From Odobenus rosmarus divergens (Eukaryota > Chordata > Mammalia > Carnivora > Odobenidae), in contig NW_004450402.1 in the NCBI RefSeq assembly GCF_000321225.1, positions 864,043 to 928,042 on the forward strand: a stretch of 64,000 nt of DNA. Reading direction: 5' to 3'. Below the pieces are notes generated by a model. The model saw only the letters and a program-made list of their open reading frames with translations, searched no databases and was not told the origin of the DNA. Shown in pieces: positions 1 to 11,095 of the stretch. The stretch's first letter is position 1. Each line of letters begins with the position of its first letter. The position numbers and the translations under genes were made by a program.

Positions 1-371
1 CTACTTTGTTTATTTTGTATGGATGTATGCCTATAATATATTATAATATAGTATATTATTACATAATATTTATATTATTTATTATAGTATACTATAGTAT
101 AGCGTATTATTTTATTTACACTTCAGACATGAAATCTAAACAAATTCAGTTAAATTAAATTAACTTTTTGTATTATTATTAAATGAAAGAAATTAGTAAT
201 ACACACAGAGATATCTAAAAAATAACATATTACATGAGAGAGGTAAAAGAGTTTTAAGCTTACTAAGTCATGGCTGTGTCCTAAACCAAATTAAAAAAAG
301 ATATCTATTCTCTGTTTCATAGTTTATAGAGAAGTATTTCCTCTAAATATTTGATAAGAATTACAAACACA
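1..371. other. AT-rich DNA without a recognised element
   Basis: Bases 30-115 are a low-complexity run of TATA/ATTA words. The rest is AT-rich sequence with frequent stops in all frames. No repeat family or gene was recognised. The last bases, 359-371 (aattacaaacaca), form the left target duplication of the following SINE. Confidence 0.6.
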
Positions 372-490
372 GGGGTAACTGGGTAACTGGCTGTCACAGT
401 TGGTGGGGTCTTTGACTCTTGATCTCAGGGTTGTGAGGTTGAGCCCTGCATTGGGTGGAGAGAGTACTTAAAAATAAAATTAAAAAAAAA
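372..490 (+). mobile_element. Short CAN-SINE (tRNA-derived, Carnivora)
   Basis: The tRNA-like head is diverged. It is followed by the recognisable 'gactcttgatctcaggg' and 'gaggttgagccctgc' blocks and a short A-rich tail with an aaaataaaat motif. It lacks the CT-rich middle of the longer SINEs in this window and resembles the copy at 62.7 kb. A target duplication is visible: aattacaaacaca at 359-371 and aattgcaaacaca at 489-501, 12 of 13 matching. It is an RNA polymerase III-derived retroelement that moves with L1 enzymes. Confidence 0.8.
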
Positions 491-654
491 TTGCAAACAC
501 AAATTTAAGAAAATACCAAATTATACACATGACCCTGCCCAGGTTTAAAACTGTACTAACCCTGATGTGGTTATTATTTTATATGGGCTGTGACATAGAT
601 AAATCAATTAGTTTTGTCCAAGAGAATATTTAATTAAAACCAAGTTCTGAGATT

Positions 655-2460
655 ATTCACGATAATCAGGTGGGATTTATTCCCAGGATGCAAAGTGGTT
701 CAATATTTGCAAATCAATCAACATCATACATCACATCAACAAGAGAAGGAATAAAAACCATATGTTCATTTTAATAGATGTAGAAAAAGCATTTGACAAG
801 ATTCAACACACATTCATGATAAAAACTAAACAAAATGGGGTTAGAGGGAATATACTTTAACATAATAAAGGCCATCTATGAGAAACCCACAGGTAACATC
901 CTCAATGGTGAAAACCTAAGAGCTTTCTGTCTAAGGTCAGGAACAAGACAAGGATGTCCACTGTCAATGCTTTCATTCATAATAGAACTGGAAGTCCTAG
1001 CCATAGCAATCAGACAAGAAAAAAAAAAAAAGGAGGCATCCATATTGGTAAAGAAGTTACACTATCACTATTTGCAAATGACATGACACTAAAGACTTCA
1101 CCAAAAACTACTGGAAGTAATAAACAAATTCACTAAAGTGGCAGAATACAAAAGTAATACCCAGAAATTGGTAGCATTTCTATACACTATAACAAAGCTG
1201 TGGAAAGAGAAATTAAAAAAAAAAAAAACCACCATTTACAACTGCAACAAAAAGAATAAAATATCTAGGAATAAACTTAACCAAAGAAGTAAAAGACTGG
1301 TACTCTGAAAACTATAAAACACTGATGAAAGAAATTGAAGATAACACAAACAAATGGAAAGATATTCCATGCTCAGGGACTGGAAAAATTAATATTGTCA
1401 AAATGTCCACATTACCCAAAGCAATCTAAAGATTCAGTGCAATCCATATCAAAACACCAACAGCATTTTTCACAGAACTAGAAGAAATAATACTAAATTT
1501 GTAGGGAACCACAGATGGCCCTAAATAGCAAAGCAATCTGGAGAAAGAACAAAGCAGGGGTAACATAATTCCAGATTTCAAGATACACTACAAACCTATA
1601 TAGCAATGAAAACAGTATGGTACTAGCACAAAAGTAGAAACACAGGTCAAGAGAACAGAAAAGAAACCTGACATAAACCGACATTTATATGGTCAGTTAA
1701 TCTATGACAAAGGAGGCAAGACTATACAATGGGAAAAAGAGTCTTTTCAACAAATAGTGCTAGGAAAATTGGATAGCTACCTATAAAAGAATGAAACTAG
1801 ACTGCTTTCTAACACCGTACACAAAAATAAATTCAAAATGTTTTAAGACCTAAATATGAGACCTGAAACCATAAAAATCTTGGAAGAGAACAGAGATAGT
1901 AATTTCTATGACATCAACTATAGCAACATTTTTCTATATACGTCTCCTAAGGCAAGGGAAACAATAGCAAAAAAACTATTGGGAATATGCCAAAATAAAA
2001 ATCTTTTTGCAAAGCAAAGGAAGCCATCAACAAAACAAAAAGACAACCTACTGAATGGGAGATGTTTGCAAATGATATAGCTAATAAGGGTTAATGTCCA
2101 ATATATATAAAGAATTTATACAACTCAACACAAAAAACAAATAATCTGATTAAAAATTGAGCAGAGGACCTAAATAGACATTTCTCTAAAGAATACATAC
2201 AAAATAGCCAACAGACACATGAAAAGATGTTCAACATTACTAATCATCAAGGAAATACAAATCAAAACCACAATAAGATGTCACTTCACACCTCTCAGAA
2301 TGGCTAAAATCAAGAAGATAAGAAACAAGTGTTGGTGGGGATGTGGAGAAAAAGGAACCCTCAATGCACTATTGGTGGGAATGCAAATTAGTGCAGCCAC
2401 TGTGGAAAACAGTATAGAGATTCCTCAAAAAGTTAAAAATAGAAATGCTATATAATCCAG
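655..2460 (+). pseudogene. L1 ORF2 remnant (reverse transcriptase and C-terminal region)
   Basis: Spread over three frames. 835-1086 carries the block containing [11 protein letters not shown] motif 4-like. In another frame the catalytic box reads F-A-N-D at 1071-1082; L1 reverse transcriptases normally have [FY]ADD, so one of the two catalytic aspartates is asparagine here. 1856-2080 and 2219-2455 hold C-terminal ORF2 sequence (METIKILEEN-like and [18 protein letters not shown] blocks). No function is expected. It is cut off at its 5' side before the endonuclease domain. Confidence 0.85.
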
Positions 2461-2596
2461 TAATTCCACTAGGGAAAATGAAAATACTAAAAATACTAAA
2501 AAAGATTTATGCACCCCTATATTGAAGCATTATTTACATAGCTAAGACATGGAAGCAACCTAAGTGTCCATCAGGAGTGAACACTTAAGGAAAATG

Positions 2597-2636
<40 letters not shown>
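2597..2636. repeat. (CA)n microsatellite inside L1 3' region
   Basis: About 20 uninterrupted CA units, sitting just before 'tggaatattgacc' in the L1 3' region, the same L1 position as the repeats at 4993, 8543 and 9497. Confidence 0.95.
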
Positions 2637-2638
<2 letters not shown>

Positions 2639-2797
2639 GAATATTGACCATAAAAAAGGATGAGATTGTGCCATTTGAGACAACATGGATGGACCTAGAG
2701 GGATTATGCTAAATGAAATAAGTCAGTCAGAGCCCAGGAATAAATCCCACTTGATCATGGTGAATGATTCTTTTAATGTACTATTGGATTCAATTTG

Positions 2798-3154
2798 CTA
2801 GTATTTTATTGAGAATTTTTGCATCCGTGTTATCAGGCATAGTGGCCTGTAATTCTCCTCTTTAGTAGGGTCCTTGTTTGGTTTTGGGATCAAGGTAATG
2901 CTGGTCTCACAGAACAAGTGGGAAGTTTTTCCTTCCATTTCTATTTTTTGAAACAGTTTCAGAAGCATAGTTATTAACTCTTCTTTAAACGTTTGGTAGA
3001 ATTCCCCTGGGGGGCCATCTGGCCCTGGACTCTTATTTGTTGAGAGATTTTTGATTACTGATTCAATTTCTTTGCTGGTCATGGGTCTGTTCAAATTTTC
3101 TATTGCTTCCTGTTTTAGTTTTGGTAGTTTATATGTTTCTAGGAATTCATCCAT
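2798..3154 (-). pseudogene. L1 ORF2 remnant upstream of and into RT (inverted segment)
   Basis: A 118-codon open stretch on the minus strand carrying the linker before the L1 reverse transcriptase: [18 protein letters not shown], then the conserved SPGPDG block, [10 protein letters not shown], and [11 protein letters not shown]. It is the best preserved coding piece of the twin-primed copy. It is also a local reference showing what is missing from the ORF2 at 55.8 kb. Upstream codons continue on the minus strand towards 4500 in several frames with stops. No start of its own is expected. Confidence 0.85.
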
Positions 3155-4992
3155 TTCTTCAAGATTGCCTTATTTGTTGGCCTACAGTTGCTCATAATAT
3201 TCTCTTATAACTGTTTGTATTTCTGAGGTGGTGGTTGTGATCTTCTTTCATTTGTGATTTTATCTACTTGGGTCCTTTCTCTTTTCTTTTTGATAAGTCT
3301 GGCTGGGGGTTTATCAATTTTATTAATTCTTTCAAAGAACCAGCTCCTAGTTTTATCTATTTTTTTAAATTTTTATATCATTTATTTCTTCTCTATTCTT
3401 TATTATTTCCCCTCTCCTGCTGGCTTTAGACTTTATTTGCTGTTCTTTTCCAGCTCCTTTAGGTATAAGATTAGGTTGCATATTTGAGACTTTTCTTGCT
3501 TCTTGTGTTAGGACTGTATTGCTCTGTATTTCCCTCTTCAGACCACCTTTGCTGCATCCCAAAGGTTTTGGATTGTCATGTTTTCATTTTCATTTGCTTC
3601 CATGTATTCTTTTAATTATTCTTTAATTTCCTCCCATTCATTCTTTAGTAAGATGTTCTTTAACCTCCATTTATTTGTGGTCTTCCCAAATTTTTTCTTG
3701 TGGTTGACTTCAAGTTTCATAATGTTGTGATCTGAAAATATGCATGGTATGATCTCAATCTTTTTGTACCAGTTGAGGCCTGATTTGTGATCCAGTATGT
3801 GATCTATTCTGGAGAATGTTCTGTTCCATGTGCACTCGAAAAGAATGTGTATTCTGCTGCTTTAGGATGAAATGCTCTATATATACCTGTTAAGTCCATC
3901 TGGTTCAGTGAGTCATTTAAAGCCCTTGCTCCCTTGCTTAGATGATCTGTCCATTGTTGTGAATGGGGTGTTAAAGTCCCCTACTATTAATGTATTATTA
4001 TCAATGAGTTTAAGTTTATTCTTAATTGATTTATATATTTGGGTGCTCCCATGTTGGGGGCATAATATTTACAATTGTTACATCTTCTTGTTGGAAGGGT
4101 CTATCCCTTAATTATGATATAGTGCCCTTCTTCATCTTTTGTTACAGTCTTTGGTTTAAAATCTCGTTTTTTTGATATAAGTATGGCTACTCCAGCTTTC
4201 TTTTGACATCCATTAGCATGATAAATTGTTCTCCACCCCCTCACTTTCAATCTGGAGGTGTCTTTGTGTCTAAAATGAGTCTCATAAGCAGCATATCAAT
4301 AGGTCTTGTTTTTTTATCCATCTTGATTACCTATGTGTTTTAATTGGAGCATTTAGTTCATTTACATTCAGAGTAAGTATTGAAAGATATGAATTTAGTG
4401 CCATTATATTACTTGTAAAGTCGCTGTTCCTGTAGGTTGTCTCTGTTCCTTTCTAGTCCTTGTTACTTACTGTCTCTCACCCGCTCAAAGTGTCCTCTTT
4501 AATATTTCTTGCAGAGCTGGTTTAGTGTTCACAAACTCCTCTAGTTTCCACATATAAATGGCTAACAGACACATGAAAGGATCCTCAATATCACTCATCA
4601 TCAGGGAAATACAAGCCAAGCTACAATGAGATACCACCAACACCTGTCAGAATGGCTAAAATTAACAATTCAGGAAATAACAGATATTGGTGAGGATTCA
4701 GAGAAAGGAGAACCCTCTTTAAGGAGAACCCTCTTGCATTATTGTTAGTGGGAATGCAAACTGGTGTAGCCAGTCTGGAAAATAGTATGGGGGTTTCTCA
4801 AAAAGTTAAAAAGAGAACTACCCTGAAACCCAGCAGTTGCACTACTAGGTATTTATCCAAAGGAAACAAAAACAGTGATTCAGAGGGGCACACGTATCCC
4901 AATGTTTATAGCAACAGTGTCCACAATAGCCCAACTATGGAATGAGCCCAGATGTCCATCAACTGATGAATGGATATAGAAGATATGGTATA

Positions 4993-5019
4993 CACACACA
5001 CACACACATACACACACTG
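4993..5019. repeat. Short imperfect (CA)n in L1 3' region
   Basis: CA units with a TA interruption immediately before 'tggaatattact' of the L1 3' region. Confidence 0.85.
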
Positions 5020-5405
5020 GAATATTACTTAACCATAAAAAAAAAGAATGAAATCTTGCCATTCACAATGACATGAATGGAACTGCAGTGTATTACACTA
5101 AGCAAAATAAGTCAGTCAGAGAAAAACAAATACCATATGATTTCACTCATATCTGGAATTTAAGAAGCAAAACTGAATATACAGTAGTGATGGAAAAATA
5201 AAATGAGATAAAAACAGAGAAGGAGGTAAACCATAAGACTCTTAACTATAAGGAACAAATTGATAGTTGCTGAAGGGGAGGTCAGTGGGGGGATGTATCC
5301 CATTGGGTGATGGACATTAAGGAGGGCCTTTGATGTAATGAGAACTGGGTGTTATATGCAACTGATGAATCATTAAATTCTACCCCTGAAACTAATAATA
5401 AAAAA

Positions 5406-7487
5406 AGAAAATATCTAAAATAAACATTCCAGGTTCCTTAAAATATGCACACCTATTATTGTTGCTCTTTTTTTGATGACCAAACTCTTGAAATAGCCAC
5501 ACTTATTAGAATAAAAGTAATGTACATGTTTTGTATTATTCATGTATTTCTACTTTCATAAAGCTCACAGAACTTTTAAGGAGGAAATAAATAATTTTAA
5601 ATCTCTTGTTAATTATCACTAATAAATTGATATTATAAAATGAGCAAACTTGTACCCCTAAGGTAAACTTTTAGTTAGAACTTTGGATAGATATTATTAT
5701 AAGTATTGTATCTTAAATAGTAAATTCTAACAACATTTCCTGATTTATACCATACATGAAAATCTTTCCTACCTTAAAATATTTCTATAGCTTGCTTTTG
5801 TACTTCCTTAGCAAAAAATACTGTTTGAAAAAAGAAAAAAAAAGGGAAGGAAGAAGAAAGTAATGGAGATGACATTCCCTTCATTATCCCCCAGTCATAT
5901 ATTTGGTAAATCACTTGTTAAGTATCATTACTTCATTTTTTTTTCACTGTCCTAGTTCTGACACAGTTCTGATCAAATTGTTGTTACTCAATAAACATGG
6001 ATTAATTCATTATGCCTTTTATATTTCTGAAAAATTACAAATGGGAATAAGGAAACTAAGAACAGACAAACAGAGTTACAACAAATTATACAAACATTCA
6101 GTGGAGAACCTGAGAAAGAGATTTGTATTTATGAGATAGGGTGGGGGATTCAGATAGTCAGATATATGGCTTAAATAGCAGCAATATTTCTACAGCAAGG
6201 AGGAGATGGTCAGAAAATATAGGATGGTAGGAAGCAAAAGACCTTGGTCAAAGCCTGAAAAGAGGATATGCAACAGAGAACAAAACTGAGAAACATTAAA
6301 GCAAGGTACCAATGCCTTGAAGTTTTGACACAGAAAATCTTTGCAGGAGCCAACACTGGAACCTTGTAATGATGTGAACTCAGGTTCTTAATGTAGGTGG
6401 AAGGGATAATAGGTAACTACTGAAGATCTGTGCAGATATTTAGACTCTATGGTGATAGACAGGCAACTAATGGTCATGCATCATTAAAAAACGTTTCAGT
6501 AGGAGGTGTTAATAAAACAAGGCTAAGTGCTGGTAAACAAGGATGAGTTCCAAAGTATGGATTTTGAGTGGCAGGCAATAGTACGAGTAAAGGCCCTTAG
6601 AAGAAAATTCATTCATTACTTTATGAAGGAAAGTTCACATATTGTGAGGGTCAAATGTAATAAGACTCCAACCTTCAGGTGAAGCCCTTGGTCTTTAAAA
6701 ACTGAGATAGCTTACCATATTAGAGCAATATGATTAAATAAACTTCCTTTTCAGTAGTAAAGTAACTGTGGAAAATGTGGGGATTAAATAGGTAGCAAAC
6801 ATGAAATGCACTGAATACATTTATTTTAGAATGTCAGAGAGCTTATTTTAACACTTTTATTTATGATCAAAGTGCATATGAATAGAAAAGCTGTATAATT
6901 GCATAGTATGTGTCAAGTAGTTACTGATTTTTAGTGTCTTCAGAAAAATATTTTAGTATTTCAAAATGTGGTAACTAAATGGTCAGAAAAATTAATTTTA
7001 GAATGAGAAACCAAAGGAAAAGTGGAATTAAATGACTTGGGAATATTAGAAGATATACTATTATGTAATTATGTTATGTAATAAAAGTGTCTAATTAAAG
7101 GGTTTAAGATCAATATTGCACCAAATGTGTCCAGGTTCATGTTCCAACATTTCCAATTAAATACCTTAGCTAAGTTTTGACCTTGAAGCATCCGTTACAT
7201 TAAAAATGTATTCATTTTAAGATTATAAAAGAGCACATTGATTTTTTAACAAAAAGCTACATAATTAATCCCACCTAATTGCAATTGGTGACATCAAATT
7301 GGCCATTCCAATGTCACCTGCAATTCTGAGGGTTACTTTACTACATCACAGTTGTAATGTTACATTATCCCAATCCGTTTCAATATTCTCCTAAGTGGCT
7401 TACATAGTAATTGTACAGTGTCAAAATATTAAAGTTGTGTTTCATCCCTAAGATTTTTTTTCTTATTTTATTCTATCATATTTTAAA
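5406..7487. other. Unrecognised AT-rich DNA
   Basis: No known repeat or gene was recognised. Notable only for a purine-rich run at 5825-5860 (A- and G-only) and a moderately G-rich stretch at 6120-6600. The open frames here are under 80 codons and show no domain. Confidence 0.5.
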
Positions 7488-7735
7488 TTTAATTTTTGAA
7501 ATTTTTTTATTATTTTTAATTGAAGTATAGTTGATATATATGTTTCATTAATTTCAGGTATACTACATAGTGATTTGGCAACTCTATATGTTATGCTTAG
7601 CTCACCACAAGTGTATTTACCATCTGTCACATACAATGTTATTACAACACTATTGACTATATTCCTTATGCTTTATCTTTAGTCTCTGACTTATCTATTC
7701 CATAACTGGAAGCCTGTACCTCTGAGGCTAGTTTT
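7488..7735 (-). mobile_element. Old L1 3' end, antisense
   Basis: Matches the antisense of mammalian L1 3' UTRs: T-rich start, then 'attgaagtatagttgata' and 'tttcaggtatactacatag', then the 'caccacaagtgtatttacc' block. Strongly diverged, so older than the carnivore-specific copies. Confidence 0.7.
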
Positions 7736-8057
7736 GAATACATTATTATAAATTACCACAGACTTCTTGCTGAAGACATCTCAAGGCTGTTACATATCAT
7801 ATTTATCATCCTTCTGTTTTTCTGTTTATAATGCTAAAAAGTTTAATTATATTTTTTGCATAAGACAAATTGATAAACCATATATAAACATTTGTCACAT
7901 GCAGATTTTCTAAATCATCAATTACAATTGAAGAGATCACAAAATAATGTATTGATTTATTCAACAAATGCATAAGAACTTAAGTATATATTTTACATTC
8001 ACTATTCTGTGTCTTTAGGATACCAAAACTATGCAGACTGGGCCCTAAATTCCAGAC

Positions 8058-8540
8058 ATTTGTTTGTTTGCTTATTAAAATATAATTGTTATATAACACT
8101 GTATAAGTTAAAGTTGTACAAAATATTGATTTGATACTTTAAATATTGCAATATGAATACCCCCTTAACATTAGTTAACACCTTTATCATGTCACATAAT
8201 TATCATTTCTTTTTTTGTGATAGGAATGATTAAATATGGTCTCTTGGCAACTTGAAGTTTATAATATGGTACTGTTGACTATCACATGCTGTGCACTAGT
8301 TCTCCAGCATTTATTTATCTAGGAGTTCCAAGTTTGTACCCTAAACAACATATCCCCAATTTCCCCAGCCCATAGCTTCTCGGTTTTTACAAGTTCAGCT
8401 TTTAAAATTCTACATATATAAGTCAGATCATACAATATTTGTCTTTCTCTGTCTGATGTGTCTTAGCATAATGCTCTCAGTGTCCATCCATGTTCTCATA
8501 AATGGCAGGATTTCCTTCTTTCTCATGGATGAAAAATTCC

Positions 8541-8578
<38 letters not shown>

Positions 8579-9070
8579 TACACCACATATTCTTTAGCCA
8601 TTCATCCATTGACAGACATTTAGGTTGTTTCCATATCTTGGCTATTGTGAATAATGCTGCAATAAACATGGGGGTGCAGATATCTCTTTAATATCCTATT
8701 TTAATTTCCCTTGAATATATACACTCAGAAGAGGAATTGCTGGATCATATGATAATTGTATTTTTAATTTTTTGAGGATTCTCTATACTGCTTTCAATGG
8801 TGGTTGAACCAATTTACATGCCCACCAACAGTGTACATGTGTTTCCTTATCTCCACATCCTCACTAACACTTGTTAACTCATCTTCTTGATGTAGCCATT
8901 CTAATAGGTGTGACATGATATCCCATTGTTTTGATTTGCATTTCCCTAATGATTGGCGATTTTGAGCTTCTTTTCATGTACCTGTTGGCCATTTGGGTAT
9001 TTTCTTTGGAAAAAAAAAAAAGTTTAATTATTCCACCCATTTTTCAAAATCAGTTTGTTTGTTCTTGAGT
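8058..9070 (-). mobile_element. Old L1 3' half, antisense
   Basis: Starts with another L1 3' UTR in antisense (ataattgttatataacactg) and runs into the antisense ORF2 C-terminus: 'attgctggatcatatgataa', 'cccaccaacagtgtacatg', 'tttgatttgcatttcccta'. It probably continues up to about 9070 and is then interrupted by the younger L1 that follows. A GT repeat lies at 8543-8576. Confidence 0.75.
8543..8576. repeat. (GT)n microsatellite inside antisense L1
   Basis: About 17 GT units in the L1 3' region, antisense. Confidence 0.95.
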
Positions 9071-9087
9071 TATATGGGCTATTTACA

Positions 9088-9494
9088 TTTTTTAAAGTTT
9101 TATTTAAATTCCACTTAGTTCATGTACAGTGTAACATTAGTTTCAGGTGTACCATATGGTGATTCACCACTTCCATATAAAATCCTGTGCTCATCACAGC
9201 AAATGAACTCCTTAATACTCATCACCTATTTAACCAATCCCCCACCCATCTCCCCCCACCCAGTCACCATCAGTTTGTTCTCTATACTTAAGAGTCTGTT
9301 TCTTGGTTTGCCTCTCTCGCTCTTTATTTCCTTTACTTGTTTGTCTTGTTGCTTAAATTCCACATAGAAGTGAAATCATATGGTATTTGTCTTTCTCTCA
9401 TTGACTTATTTTGCCTAAAATAATACACTCTAGCTCCATCCATGTCATTGCAAATGGCAAGATTTCATTCTTTTTGATGGCTGAGTAATATTTC

Positions 9495-9534
<40 letters not shown>

Positions 9535-10975
9535 TCCCTCCCACATCTTTATCCATTCCCATCAGTGGACACTTGGGCTGTTTCCATAATTTGGCAATTG
9601 TAGATAATGCTGCTATAAACATCAGGGTATATTTATCCCTTTGAATTAGTATTTTTGTATTCTTTGTAGTTTTGACTTGTATTTCCCTGATGATCAGAGA
9701 TGTTGAGCACTTTTTCATGTGTCTGTTGGCCATCTGTATATATTATTTGGAAACATCTATTCCTGTCTTCTGCCCATTTTTTAATTGGATTATTTGTTTT
9801 GGGCTGTTGAATTTGGTAAGTTCTTTACATATTTTGGATACTAACCCCTTATCAGATATGTCATTTGCAAATATCTTCTCCCATTATACGGGTTGCTTTT
9901 TAGTTTTATTGATTGTTTCCTTCACTATACAGAAACGTTTATTTTGATGGAGTCCCAATAGTTTATTTTTGCTTTTGTTTCCCTTGCCTCAGGAGACCTG
10001 TTTAGAAGAGTTGCTATGGTCAGTGTCAAAGAGTTTACTGCCTGTGTTCTCCTCTAGGATTTTGATGGTTTCAAGTCTCATATCTGGGTCTTTAATACAT
10101 TTCAAATCTATTTATGTGTACGGTGTAAAAAGTGGTTCCGTTTCATTCTTTTACATGTTGTTACCCAGTTTTTCCAACATCATTTGTTGAAGAGACTGTT
10201 TTTTTCCCATTGGATATTCTTTCCTGCTTTGTTGAAGATTAACTGAACATATAGTTGTGGGTTCATTTCTGGGTTTTCTATTCTTTCCTACTGACCTTTG
10301 TATCTATTTTTGTTCCAGTACCATACTGTTTTGATCGCTACAGCTTTGTAATGTAACTTGAAGTCTGGAATTGTGATGCCTCCAGCTTTACTATTCTTTT
10401 TCAAGATTGCTTTGGTGATTAGGAGCCCTTTTGTGATTCCATACAAATTTTGGAATTGTTTGTTCTATCTCTGTGAAAAATGCTGGTGGTAATTTGATAG
10501 AGATTGCATCAAATGTGTAGATTGCTTTGGGTAGTATAGACATTTTAACAATATTTGTTCTTCCAATCCATGAGCATGGAATGTCTTTCCATTTCTTTGT
10601 GTCATTTTCAATGTCTTTTATCGGTGTTTATAGTTTTCAGAGTACAGGTCTTTCACCTCTTTGGTTAGGTTTATTTCTAGGTATCTTATTATTTTGGGTA
10701 CAATTGTAAATGGTACTGTTTTCTTAATTTTTATTTCTGCTGCCTAATTATTGGTGTATAGAAATGCAACAGATTTTGTACACTGATTTTGTAATTCTGT
10801 GACTTCACTGAATTTGCTTATCAGTTCTAGCAGAGTTTTGATTGAGTCTTTAGGGTTTTCTACCTCTAGTATCATGCTATCTAAAAACAATGGCAGTTTT
10901 ACTTTTTCCTTACTGATTTGGATGGCTTTTGTTTCTTTTTCTTGTCTGATTGCCGGGGTTACACAAAATATCTTT
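9088..10975 (-). mobile_element. Carnivore L1 3' half, antisense (3' UTR and ORF2 C-terminal half)
   Basis: Begins with the T-rich antisense of the poly(A) end, then a carnivore-type 3' UTR (ttagtttcaggtgtaccata; catcacctatttaacc), the GT repeat, and antisense ORF2 C-terminus reaching back to about the RT catalytic region near 10870. The antisense coding strand is broken by many stops. It appears inserted into the older antisense L1, which seems to resume at about 10976. Confidence 0.8.
9497..9533. repeat. (GT)n microsatellite inside antisense L1
   Basis: About 18 GT units in the 3' region of the carnivore L1. Confidence 0.95.
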
Positions 10976-11095
10976 CTACTTGTTTGTGTCTTTTACAATT
11001 TCTTTTATCAAAGTCTTAGTTTTCATTGCATACAGCTTTCAATTCCTTGGTTAAATTTATTCCTAAGCATTTTTTTTTTAATTTTTGGTGCTACT
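10976..11095 (-). mobile_element. Old L1 ORF2 fragment, antisense
   Basis: Contains 'acaatttcttttatcaaagt' and 'cttggttaaatttattccta', a well-known antisense L1 ORF2 block. The equivalent block of the younger L1 lies at about 10600-10690, so this is a different element, plausibly the continuation of the copy ending near 9070. Confidence 0.6.

Larger units (their letters stand above)
653..2731 (+). mobile_element. L1 fragment: ORF2 from RT domain into 3' UTR, decayed
   Basis: Reads in the sense direction from the start of the reverse transcriptase palm (gtgggatttattcc, then the [14 protein letters not shown] block near 780-815) through the catalytic region, the C-terminal domain and into the 3' UTR with its embedded CA repeat. 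Many frameshifts and stops break it; the longest piece is 83 codons. It ends abruptly at 2731, after agtcagtcagag, with no terminal 3' UTR and no poly(A), so the 3' end was lost or replaced at the junction with the next L1. The same 3' UTR motif continues normally in the neighbouring copy at about 5110. Confidence 0.85.
2732..5405 (+). mobile_element. L1 with inverted 5' segment (twin-priming structure)
   Basis: Two parts. 2732 to about 4548 is L1 in antisense, running leftmost from the start of the RT domain back through the endonuclease domain to the last codons of ORF1 (antisense of a TTKPALQEIL-like end at about 4495-4552). From about 4549 to 5405 it is L1 in sense, from near the ORF2 C-terminus (gctaacagacacatgaaa) through a full 3' UTR to the A-rich end at about 5400. 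An inverted 5' part followed by a direct 3' part is the known outcome of twin priming during L1 integration. L1 sequence between the two parts is missing, as is usual. I could not identify a target duplication because the left flank is another L1. Confidence 0.8.

Noticed and set aside
372..490. Possible tRNA genes in the tRNA-like SINE heads
   Set aside because: The heads lack a complete cloverleaf and are followed by SINE bodies and A tails, so they are SINE parts and not tRNA genes.
9398..9733. 111-codon minus-strand frame with a histidine-threonine run
   Set aside because: It is decayed L1 ORF2 C-terminus reading into the 3' region; the His-Thr run is the translated microsatellite.
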